Positions 1-5,741 are shown, counted from the first letter of the stretch. The stretch: DNA of 6,293 bases from Holophagales bacterium (GCA_031256155.1 JAIRRD010000105.1:1-6293), one strand, 5' to 3'. The notes: a model not told the origin generated them from the letters alone. Numbers and translations are program-made.

Positions 1-337
1 AGTCTGTGCGGAGCGCAACGCCGAGGGTCAGAGTTGCCTCCGTCAATTCCTCATTAACCTGAAAAGTCTGCCCCGCCTTTTCGTCAATCTCCACGCCAAC
101 AACTGACTTGACAATCAATTCAGGCTTAGGGGGCGGCAGTGTAAAGGTGTTTGTGTCTGGGTGATACCAGTCCCCTATATTCGGCTCTGGTTTAATGTCT
201 GTGATGTCAACTGCCATTTGAGTTGATTCGGGTGGGAACATTAATGCAGGGCCAAAGGAGGCGTTTCCTTTCGAAACTACAATATATGGTTGGTTTCCTA
301 TGCCTCTTACTATTTCGGCATATTGAGATTGTGACAT
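1..337 (-). CDS. Phage-type hypothetical protein downstream of the fibre gene, C-terminus cut by the window edge
   Basis: An open frame reads leftward from an ATG at 337 and has no stop before base 1, so 112 codons of the N-terminal part are seen. The product begins MSQSQYAEIVRGIGNQPYIV. It contains GDWYHPDTNTFTLPPP at about residues 57-72, a style common in small phage proteins encoded next to tail fibres. The visible part has no signal peptide or membrane segment. The start is well supported: AAGGAG lies on the minus strand at 349-344, six bases before the ATG. The gene follows the fibre stop codon by 44 bases on the same strand, so it is probably co-transcribed with it. A tail-fibre assembly or accessory tail role is an inference from position and style. 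No catalytic motif is visible and I cannot name a family with certainty. Confidence 0.72.
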   Translation of the reverse strand, partial: MSQSQYAEIVRGIGNQPYIVVSKGNASFGPALMFPPESTQMAVDITDIKPEPNIGDWYHPDTNTFTLPPPKPELIVKSVVGVEIDEKAGQTFQVNEELTEATLTLGVALRTD

Positions 338-381
338 TGTTCACTCCTTGAAAAATAGTCTTAATTTAAAGACAGTTTGAT

Positions 382-3093
382 TTATCTTGGGTAGCTCATA
401 CGGATTAATACGGGTACAGTGTGAGTTCCATTTCTTGTTGTAATAAGTGCTATTGGGCCATATGTCATGTCAACATTATTGCCAACCTTGACTGAACAAC
501 CTACAAAAGTGGCGTCTGTAGCCGTACTGCCCCCGCTAAGGTCTTTATGGGTATTGGCAGAACCATAGAAAGTAGCTTCTGACCCGCCTTTTTCATTATC
601 CCCAGCAAATAAAAAGACATTGTTTCTTGGCACTGATGTCCTATTCCAATTAGTTCCCCAAGAACTTCCTGAATCACCGTGATTGATAATTGTTGCGCCT
701 TGATATGAAGCTACATAAACTCTCACTCCGCCGTTATTATAGATACCATTAACCCATGTTTGATAATTTCCCCAAAGGTCTTCCATGAATAGGGCTTTCA
801 TGCGGTTATTAGTTTTGCGCTCTCCATAAAAGGGGCCTGTCGCAGCAAGTGTGCCTGTTGTTGTCACATTGGCAGGTGTAGGGGCTTTGTGTGGGCCGTC
901 TCCATATGGTGTGAGTAAGTGTGTGTTTTTTGAGATAATCATGAGCCAACTCATGACATATCCCCAACGGGCTTGGTACCATGCGTTCCAATCATATGGA
1001 ACGCCAAGTCTTTCATATACTGGCATCCAGCGTTCCGCAACCGCATCAGTTCCTATTGCTGGAGCTTGTCGGTAGTCGCTTCTTGCAAGCCAATATATGT
1101 TTTGACCTATTCCTGGCCTATCTGCTATTGAACGAAATTTGCCATAGGGAAAACCTAATGGGTCGTCTGCAATAGCGGCTTGGTATGTCGCGCCAAACAT
1201 AGCAATATAAACGCGTTCTGCGCTTGTGCCATCAAGTTTGCGGAAAGGCGTCTCTGTATAAGTGCTGTCCACTTGATAATTAGCTATAGCAATCATGGTG
1301 GGTGTGGTTTTTACCCAGGTAAATTCCCTGAACTCCACCATTGCGTTGCCTGGAAAGTCTATGTTTGATATGTCTGACGGCGTTCCATCAAGTTTCTTTG
1401 TCTGGTCATTCCAGTCAAGTTGTTGGTCAACGTGTCCATCCCATGTGAGCATGACCGGTCGGCAAAGCCTTTTTAGGATACCTTCCCAATCTCCATAGTC
1501 AAACTGACCCGTCTCAAAATCCATTTTGGCTGGTCTCATGCCAACTGCATCAAATAGGTATCTTGTTCTGATATATCCATCTGGCGCGGCTGTGGAGTTG
1601 TCTATTTCTATACCAAAGTGAAATTTTTGAAGCGCAAGGAAAGTAAATGTTACTTCATGCTTAACATCGGGATTAGGTATGTCAATGTCAAAAAAGCCTG
1701 GGTCAGCGGCGCTAAAGTAGGCTTTTCGACTTACCTCAACTCGATAAATATGGCCGCTTGGAAGTTCAAAGGTATATGAATCTTCTCCCTCTTGCATGAT
1801 ATGTGAAAGGGATATGTTTTCAATATGGACATTGGTAGTGTTTTTGACAGTTATTTGTATTCCTGTAGGTGTCGAATCTACATCTGGCTGATTTTCCATG
1901 TCAATTCTGACAGTCAGATTGGCTGGCGCTCCGCTTCCGTCGTCTGGCCCAGGGCCAGGTTGTATTGTTGAGCTTCCGCGAAACTCTATCCATGCTCCGC
2001 CAGGTTCCGCCAAGTAATAGAATCGCTTTGTATTTCTGACAAAATGCAATATGCCAACAGTCTGTGGGAAGTTTGGGGCTTTGAGGTCTGCCATTGTATT
2101 TACAACAATGTCTGTCCACTGAATACCGCTGTTTGCCCCGCCTATGCCTAGTTCAAATTCTTTCAGGGCTTCTTCAATCGCCGCTTTAACATCGTCCTCT
2201 GTTTGGAAAACGGCTCCCACACCTGTGACATCCCCCTGCATTCCGGTCTCACCCTGCTCGCCTCTTGGTATCTGAAAGTCTATGAGGTATTCCCCTTCTG
2301 TGTCACCGAGATATATCTGAGCGCTTGCCTCACTGCCTGGCGGCAATGTCAGTACTTCGCCAATTTGGATAGTTGGAGCGGGGCCAGTGGGGCCGACTTT
2401 GCCATCATCTCCTTTACCCGAGGGCAAATTGAATGTGATTTTATATTTACCTTTTTCCTGAAGTTCTATTCCCGCACTTGCCTGTTCATTCAAAGGAATC
2501 ACATTTACGTCAACAGATTCAATTTCAGGTAGTGGAACCTGTTCGCCTTGTTCGCCTTTTGGTATTTCAAAGTTCATGAAATACCTGGCAGGCTCGTCGC
2601 TGCTAGGTTCTATCGTTACGGTGGCGGGTTCATCGGCTTCAACTGTCTTAACCTCACCGATTTCTATTTCAGGCACTGCCCCCGGCTCTCCCTGAATCCC
2701 TTGCGGCCCTTGAATATTGCCAGCGTTCTTCCAGGCCAAGCCATCCCAGAGCCACAAATCGCCATTGATCAAATAGGCATCGTCCAACTGAGCAGTGAGG
2801 TGAGTTTTAATCAATTCTTCCACGGAATCAAAAGAGCCTTTTATGCTTATGGAACACCCATCCGCTCCGGCCTCGCCTCTATCACCTCTATCGCCTTTTT
2901 CTCCCCGAGGGCCAGTATCGCCCTTATCACCTCTGAGATTATTTTTGATAGCTGACACAAGACAGCTATTGAATCTATCGCATTGAGTCGTCCCATTGAC
3001 AACAGGAATCGCCGTGTAGTGATTGACAGTGGGAGATGTCACGCATTGACCACGACCATGCGGACAGTTAAAGTTTTGTGGTTTAAAAGACAT
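382..3093 (-). CDS. Collagen-like modular phage tail fibre / receptor-binding protein
   Basis: A 903-residue protein built in segments, numbered from MSFKPQNF. It has an N-terminus with four cysteines (10, 17, 38, 44), then collagen-like Gly-X-Y triplets at 55-79. A small module containing DLWLWDGLAWKNAGNIQGPQG-like sequence follows at about 90-130. Three homologous beta modules at about 141-286 are joined by Gly-X-Y linkers. Next come a short helical stretch, a Pro/Gly hinge (about 378-391) and an Ig-like domain ending near 488. The last 415 residues form a Trp/Tyr-rich domain I do not recognise. This order of trimerising collagen stalk then C-terminal head is typical of phage tail fibres that bind host surfaces. 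I chose the start at 3093 because GGAG lies six bases upstream on the minus strand (3103-3100). An in-frame ATG at 3159 would add 22 residues but has no well-placed ribosome site. There is no signal peptide. A bacterial collagen-like surface protein is the main alternative. Confidence 0.8.
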   Translation of the reverse strand: MSFKPQNFNCPHGRGQCVTSPTVNHYTAIPVVNGTTQCDRFNSCLVSAIKNNLRGDKGDTGPRGEKGDRGDRGEAGADGCSISIKGSFDSVEELIKTHLTAQLDDAYLINGDLWLWDGLAWKNAGNIQGPQGIQGEPGAVPEIEIGEVKTVEADEPATVTIEPSSDEPARYFMNFEIPKGEQGEQVPLPEIESVDVNVIPLNEQASAGIELQEKGKYKITFNLPSGKGDDGKVGPTGPAPTIQIGEVLTLPPGSEASAQIYLGDTEGEYLIDFQIPRGEQGETGMQGDVTGVGAVFQTEDDVKAAIEEALKEFELGIGGANSGIQWTDIVVNTMADLKAPNFPQTVGILHFVRNTKRFYYLAEPGGAWIEFRGSSTIQPGPGPDDGSGAPANLTVRIDMENQPDVDSTPTGIQITVKNTTNVHIENISLSHIMQEGEDSYTFELPSGHIYRVEVSRKAYFSAADPGFFDIDIPNPDVKHEVTFTFLALQKFHFGIEIDNSTAAPDGYIRTRYLFDAVGMRPAKMDFETGQFDYGDWEGILKRLCRPVMLTWDGHVDQQLDWNDQTKKLDGTPSDISNIDFPGNAMVEFREFTWVKTTPTMIAIANYQVDSTYTETPFRKLDGTSAERVYIAMFGATYQAAIADDPLGFPYGKFRSIADRPGIGQNIYWLARSDYRQAPAIGTDAVAERWMPVYERLGVPYDWNAWYQARWGYVMSWLMIISKNTHLLTPYGDGPHKAPTPANVTTTGTLAATGPFYGERKTNNRMKALFMEDLWGNYQTWVNGIYNNGGVRVYVASYQGATIINHGDSGSSWGTNWNRTSVPRNNVFLFAGDNEKGGSEATFYGSANTHKDLSGGSTATDATFVGCSVKVGNNVDMTYGPIALITTRNGTHTVPVLIRMSYPR
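2236..2673 (-). repeat. Three imperfect ~45-50 residue beta modules with collagen linkers
   Basis: Three consecutive segments of the fibre protein align by eye. Each opens like PEIEIGEV or PTIQIGEV, continues with a variable strand containing an A-x-V/I/A pattern, and closes with a hydrophobic strand plus linker such as FEIPKGEQGE, FNLPSGKGDDGKVG or FQIPRGEQGE. They correspond to about 2542-2673, 2383-2535 and 2236-2379. Similarity is visible in the DNA too, for example the stretches encoding the first and third linkers. The modules look duplicated and set the length of the shaft. Confidence 0.8.
2857..2931 (-). repeat. Collagen-like Gly-X-Y triplet tract in the fibre gene
   Basis: Eight consecutive Gly-X-Y triplets are encoded here (GDK, GDT, GPR, GEK, GDR, GDR, GEA, GAD), followed by a further Gly. 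The charged Lys/Asp and Arg/Asp pairs resemble those that stabilise bacterial and phage collagen triple helices without hydroxyproline. The tract probably forces trimerisation of the fibre shaft. Shorter triplet runs recur in the same protein at about codons 129-138, 180-184, 228-238 and 278-288. Confidence 0.9.
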
Positions 3094-3240
3094 GTTTTGC
3101 TCCATAAAATCAGTGACAGCGCCACTGAGAGTTAGATTGAGAACAGACTTCCAGCGCATGAAGCAGTCGGAGTCCCTCTACACATAAATTTGTTTCGAGT
3201 TACAGAAATTTTTATGAAAATGCTTTAGGAAATACATACA

Positions 3241-3262
3241 GCGTTCAATGTCTATTGAACGC
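3241..3262. promoter_or_regulatory. Perfect inverted repeat in the divergent intergenic region, candidate operator
   Basis: GCGTTCAAT and its exact reverse complement ATTGAACGC flank a four-base spacer (GTCT). The element lies between the divergently oriented fibre gene and sigma operon, eight bases upstream of the -35 box of the promoter at 3271. Each arm contains TTGAAC pointing outward, one on each strand. The position suits a regulator site acting on one or both promoters. A short RNA hairpin is the alternative. The rest of the 3094-3344 gap holds no gene I can support. Confidence 0.5.
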
Positions 3263-3270
3263 AACTCGGG

Positions 3271-3299
3271 TTGAACTGCTATAAAAATTTTTCTACACT
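3271..3299 (+). promoter_or_regulatory. Sigma-70-like promoter for the sigma factor operon
   Basis: TTGAAC at 3271-3276 is followed by a 17-base spacer and TACACT at 3294-3299, giving a predicted transcript start near 3306. The spacer is AT-rich and contains A5T5. The -10 box matches the usual consensus at four of six positions. The GAAC element could also act as an ECF-type -35 for autoregulation with TCTA at 3292, but that spacing is short, so housekeeping use is preferred. Confidence 0.5.
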
Positions 3300-3328
3300 T
3301 TTCCCTTACTATCAGTATAGATATACAT

Positions 3329-3340
3329 GGAGGAAAGAGG
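3329..3340 (+). promoter_or_regulatory. Ribosome binding site that decides the sigma factor start
   Basis: The purine-rich run GGAGGAAAGAGG lies 4-11 bases before the ATG at 3345. An in-frame ATG at 3327 overlaps this run and has no Shine-Dalgarno sequence of its own, so translation most likely begins at 3345. Confidence 0.6.
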
Positions 3341-3344
3341 TCGG

Positions 3345-3986
3345 ATGTCTGGCGCCGTGGAAAGGGTAGAGGGTATGCCACTTGTCAATGGCGCGTTGCC
3401 GATTTTGACAAGTGTCAGCCCCTTGGATGAGATGGTTTTGCGTGTACGCGGTGGCGAGATAGAGGCATTTGACGAAATCATGCTTGAAACCGAGGGGCGC
3501 GTGCTGGGACTTGCATGGCGTCTTTTGGGCGATAAAGAGCAGGCCAGGGACGCAAGTCAGGAGGCGTACTTAAGGATATTTAAATCACTGGATTCATACA
3601 GGATAGGTGAATCTTTCATGGCTTGGGTCGGCCGTATCACGGCCAATGTCTGTTTTGATTATTTAAAAAAGCGGGGACATCTGGCGCTTGATTCACAAAC
3701 CTTAGAATCAATTCCATCTCCCATTAGCGACCAGGCTGAAATATACGTATTACAGCAGCAGCGCAGGGAGCTTATTCAAAAAGCATTGTCCATACTCACA
3801 CCGGCAGAACGTTCTGCTTTGGTACTGCGGGATATGGAAGGTTTGTCAACGAATGAAACCGCTCGTGTGCTGGGGTTAAAGGCCGGCACAGTCCGCACGC
3901 AGATTTCTTCGGCGAGAAACAAGATAAAAAATTTTTGTCAGCGAGTTTTACATAAATCTGGCCGATCTCAAGGAGGCCGTCTATGA
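3345..3986 (+). CDS. ECF-type (group 4) RNA polymerase sigma factor
   Basis: A 213-residue sigma factor directing RNA polymerase to a dedicated promoter set. Region 2 spans about residues 32-111, with the core-binding/-10 signature DASQEAYLRIFKSL near 69-82 and WVGRITANVCFDYLKKRG at its end. Region 4 spans about 139-195, with LTPAERSALVLRDMEGLS followed by the helix-turn-helix TNETARVLGLKAGTVRTQIS, which would read the -35 element. There is no region 3, as expected for the ECF class, and length is near the family norm, with about 25 extra residues at the N-terminus. The start at 3345 rests on the purine-rich ribosome site just upstream. Its stop overlaps the next start (ATGA), so the sigma and anti-sigma factors are translationally coupled, which keeps their amounts matched. 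Target promoters are unknown; autoregulation is possible but not shown. Confidence 0.93.
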   Translation: MSGAVERVEGMPLVNGALPILTSVSPLDEMVLRVRGGEIEAFDEIMLETEGRVLGLAWRLLGDKEQARDASQEAYLRIFKSLDSYRIGESFMAWVGRITANVCFDYLKKRGHLALDSQTLESIPSPISDQAEIYVLQQQRRELIQKALSILTPAERSALVLRDMEGLSTNETARVLGLKAGTVRTQISSARNKIKNFCQRVLHKSGRSQGGRL

Positions 3987-4711
3987 ATACTCCCCACGTC
4001 ACTGAAAAATTGCCCCTTTGGGTCAGCGGCGAATTATCCAAACAAGAGATGAACTCAGTTCAGGCCCATCTGGACTCATGCTCGGTCTGCAAATCGGAGG
4101 CGCTGGCTTACAGCGAAGCGCTGTCATGGCTGCAAACTCCATCGGAACATCCATTTACCGCTGAAGAGCGCGTTAAGATTCGCAATAAAGCGATGGCGGA
4201 TATTCGCCATATCAAGCTACATTCAAACGAATACAAGCCGGTAAAGTCAAATGTGTCCAGCTTAGAGCAGTTTAACTTTGAGAAAGTAAACTGCTCTAAG
4301 CAAAATGCTCTAAGGCGCGCTATGCCTTGGCTGCTCACCGCATCCGCATCCCTTGCCGCTGTGATACTCTACAACCTCCACAGCGCAAAAAAAAATCTGG
4401 AACCAAAATTTATAGCCGCAGTTTCCCAACCTGACAACCCCACAGTCAATCAACAGGCGCAACAGATAATCACCGCCCAACCAGATGCGGAGTTAACGCC
4501 GTCCATACTTGAGAAAACAGTTTATGAGCCTGTCAAACGCCGCATAAAACCTCCCCGCGCTAAAAGTCAGTCAGTCGGTTTGGAGCGCGAACTGACTGTC
4601 ACCCGCATTGAATTTTATTTGAAGGATCCAAATATCAGAGTTATTTGGGTCACTAAAACAAACCCATCAACCAAAGCTCTTTCAGGAGATTCAAATGGAC
4701 AACCCATCTAA
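3983..4711 (+). CDS. Membrane-anchored zinc-finger anti-sigma factor
   Basis: A 242-residue protein with the zinc-containing anti-sigma signature H-x3-C-x2-C (His29, Cys33, Cys36) in the N-terminal cytoplasmic domain, the part that in this class clamps the cognate sigma factor. A linker of about 60 residues leads to one hydrophobic segment at about 113-131 (AMPWLLTASASLAAVILY), then a Pro/Gln-rich region and a C-terminal piece, RIEFYLKDPNIRVIWVTKTNP, probably outside the cytoplasm. AAGGAGG lies six bases before the start. The gene overlaps the sigma gene by 4 bases and the next gene by 17. Two oddities sit inside it: a long palindrome coding residues about 93-107, and a nine-A run just after the membrane segment. 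Release by regulated proteolysis or redox change at the Zn site is possible; the sequence does not say which. Confidence 0.88.
   Translation: MNTPHVTEKLPLWVSGELSKQEMNSVQAHLDSCSVCKSEALAYSEALSWLQTPSEHPFTAEERVKIRNKAMADIRHIKLHSNEYKPVKSNVSSLEQFNFEKVNCSKQNALRRAMPWLLTASASLAAVILYNLHSAKKNLEPKFIAAVSQPDNPTVNQQAQQIITAQPDAELTPSILEKTVYEPVKRRIKPPRAKSQSVGLERELTVTRIEFYLKDPNIRVIWVTKTNPSTKALSGDSNGQPI
4260..4314 (+). repeat. Palindromic element inside the anti-sigma gene with a partial third copy
   Basis: CTTAGAGCAGTTTA (4261-4274) is matched exactly by its reverse complement TAAACTGCTCTAAG (4287-4300). With the flanking G4260-C4301 pair, one bulged A and an inner ACTTT/AAAGT stem, the 42-base unit folds into a hairpin of about 19 base pairs with a GAG loop. 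AAATGCTCTAAG at 4303-4314 repeats the right arm with one base missing. The unit is exactly 14 codons long and keeps the frame open. It encodes part of the linker between zinc-finger domain and membrane segment, so it looks like a small mobile palindrome (REP/RPE-like) tolerated in a flexible region. An RNA regulatory hairpin is the alternative. Confidence 0.75.
4387..4395 (+). other. Nine-A homopolymer tract in the anti-sigma gene
   Basis: Nine consecutive A bases encode the two lysines right after the membrane segment (GCA AAA AAA AAT). Loss of one A gives a stop after about eight codons; gain of one A gives a stop after about sixteen. Either product keeps the zinc finger and membrane span but loses the external domain. 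The tract could be a slippage site; in a fairly AT-rich lysine context it may also be chance. Confidence 0.6.
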
Positions 4712-5654
4712 TACTAAGTTGCGTTCAATAGGTCTTGAAGACCATGCGCCAAAATTTTTGAAAAACCGGGGAACCCAGTTTTTTAAAAAACTTGCGGGGC
4801 GCACAGTCAACACTTCCCGCCACCTTATACCAATTTGCGCTAGTTTGAAAGTAAATTTGTATAAATTAGTTTTCACACTGCTAGCCGTCTGTCCGGTGTT
4901 GCCGGGGCAGGCCACCACAGGAAGTGCAAAGAAATTACCTGCGCCCACGCAAAAAAATGTGTCGGAAGTGAAAAGCGAGCAAACGCCAAAACCCGTTTTC
5001 GACTCTTCTCTAAAGACTGATATTGTTATATTAAAACATCGTAACCCTATGGATATAATGAGTATAGTAAGGCCACTTATCAGCAACTCTGATGATGCTC
5101 AGCTCTACTACAATTCTCTGGGAGAAATTAGTACAATTACTATAAAAGATTTGCCTGATAATGTTGATAATTTAGTAAATTTAATAAAATCATTAGATCA
5201 GCCATTGCCGGAGGCTAACCCCATAGAAATTTGCCTTCATATAGTCTTTGCCTCAAAAAAATCAATACATGTCTCTACCTTACCTGCATATTTATCCGAA
5301 ATCTTTTCCTCCATTTCAGAAAAATTTGGTTATAAATATTTTTCACATGGCGCTTTATGCACTCAGATTATCAAGCCTAACGGCATACCAGTTAAGGGTC
5401 AAGGGAAAATTTTTTTTCCGTATGATGAAAAAGACGCTGTATTTAACTGGACATTATCTGATCCCATAAAAAATAGTGAAACAGGAAAATTATCTGCCAG
5501 ATTTATGATATTTATAGGTAGTTATTTTGGAAGACCGATTATGGAAATTTCAAATGCTTATGTTGACCTAAGCGATGATGATGCAACTGTAATTGGGACT
5601 ACTACACTGTCTGATATAGCAGTGATGGTAGTTCTTACAAGCAAAACATTATAG
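4695..5654 (+). CDS. Secretin-N-domain-like exported protein in the sigma/anti-sigma operon
   Basis: A 319-residue protein of unproven function. Residues 1-54 are basic, then a hydrophobic stretch (about 55-71, LYKLVFTLLAVCPVLPGQA) looks like a signal peptide or anchor with an unusually long N-region. A low-complexity Lys/Pro/Thr linker follows. Residues about 107-171 read VILKHRNPMDI..VRPLIS, then STITIKDLPDNVDNLVNLIKSLDQP, the alpha-beta pattern of the N-domains of secretins and NolW-type modules. Residues about 178-319 form a beta-rich domain ending DDDATVIGTTTLSDIAVMVVLTSKTL. No secretin pore domain is present. AGGAG (4684-4688) is six bases before the ATG, and the gene overlaps the anti-sigma gene by 17 bases, so it belongs to the same transcript. 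It may sense or assemble in the envelope, or be a structural partner of the anti-sigma protein; this is inference. The second half is visibly richer in AT than the first two genes. Confidence 0.72.
   Translation: MDNPSNTKLRSIGLEDHAPKFLKNRGTQFFKKLAGRTVNTSRHLIPICASLKVNLYKLVFTLLAVCPVLPGQATTGSAKKLPAPTQKNVSEVKSEQTPKPVFDSSLKTDIVILKHRNPMDIMSIVRPLISNSDDAQLYYNSLGEISTITIKDLPDNVDNLVNLIKSLDQPLPEANPIEICLHIVFASKKSIHVSTLPAYLSEIFSSISEKFGYKYFSHGALCTQIIKPNGIPVKGQGKIFFPYDEKDAVFNWTLSDPIKNSETGKLSARFMIFIGSYFGRPIMEISNAYVDLSDDDATVIGTTTLSDIAVMVVLTSKTL
4761..4791 (+). other. Hairpin and T6A6 palindrome near the start of the third operon gene
   Basis: AAAAAC-C-GGG and CCC-A-GTTTTT flank a GAA loop (4761-4783), with one C/A mismatch, and the right arm runs into the perfect palindrome GTTTTTTAAAAAAC (4778-4791). 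It resembles a weak intrinsic terminator placed 66 bases into the coding region and could lower transcription of the third gene relative to the first two. It may instead only reflect Lys/Phe codons. Confidence 0.35.
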
Positions 5655-5684
5655 CGGTTTGACTAAAATAAGTTAAACCGCTAT
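5651..5684 (+). terminator. Hairpin at the end of the sigma operon, probable terminator
   Basis: ATAGCGGTTT (5651-5660) pairs exactly with AAACCGCTAT (5675-5684). Four further inner pairs, one of them G-T, leave a six-base loop. The stop codon TAG of the third gene lies inside the left arm. No T run follows on the plus strand, so this is not a textbook intrinsic terminator. It may work with the two hairpins that follow, or protect the 3' end of the mRNA. Confidence 0.55.
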
Positions 5685-5710
5685 GTCAAGATTTGCAAAC
5701 AAATCCTGAC
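5685..5710 (+). other. Second hairpin of the tandem array
   Basis: GTCAAGATTTG (5685-5695) and CAAATCCTGAC (5700-5710) form an 11-position stem with one A/C mismatch and a CAAA loop, abutting the preceding hairpin directly. CAAATCTTG at 5780-5788 is a perfect alternative partner for CAAGATTTG, so two structures could exclude each other in read-through RNA. Confidence 0.5.
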
Positions 5711-5713
5711 CGC

Positions 5714-5741
5714 GTATTGCTTGCCCTTAAGCGAGCAATAC
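5714..5741 (+). other. Third hairpin of the tandem array
   Basis: GTATTGCTTG (5714-5723) pairs with CGAGCAATAC (5732-5741) with one wobble pair; C5724-G5731 closes a six-base loop. It begins three bases after the second hairpin. No T run follows on either strand. The gap 5655-5836 holds no gene I can support, only these hairpins and the following promoter. Confidence 0.5.

Noticed and set aside
382..830. Diversity-generating retroelement variable region at the fibre C-terminus
   Set aside because: The protein type fits and Asn codons are frequent, but no reverse transcriptase, template repeat or near-identical second copy exists in the window.
2203..2955. Plus-strand open frames opposite the fibre gene
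   Set aside because: They are antisense shadows of the repetitive Gly-rich coding sequence, with no ribosome site or recognisable protein features.
3094..3159. Upstream ATG at 3159 as the fibre start
   Set aside because: It lacks a well-placed ribosome binding site, whereas the ATG at 3093 has GGAG six bases upstream. It remains possible.
3271..3296. ECF-type autoregulated promoter (GAAC with TCTA)
   Set aside because: The spacer is about 15 bases after GAAC, shorter than usual for ECF promoters, and a 17-base sigma-70 arrangement fits the same DNA better.
3796..4338. Minus-strand open frames opposite the sigma and anti-sigma genes
   Set aside because: They lie wholly inside well-supported genes on the other strand and show no domain signals.
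4845..4847. TTG as an alternative start giving a normal-length signal peptide in the third protein
   Set aside because: No Shine-Dalgarno sequence precedes it, while the ATG at 4695 has AGGAG at ideal spacing.
4863..4910. Lipoprotein signal in the third protein (LLAVC)
   Set aside because: The residue before Cys66 is Val rather than the usual Gly, Ala or Ser, so a lipobox is unlikely.
4691..5086. Minus-strand 131-codon open frame opposite the third operon gene
   Set aside because: Its hydrophobic start mirrors the complementary strand of the secretin-N region. The plus-strand gene has a ribosome site, operon overlap and a family-like pattern.
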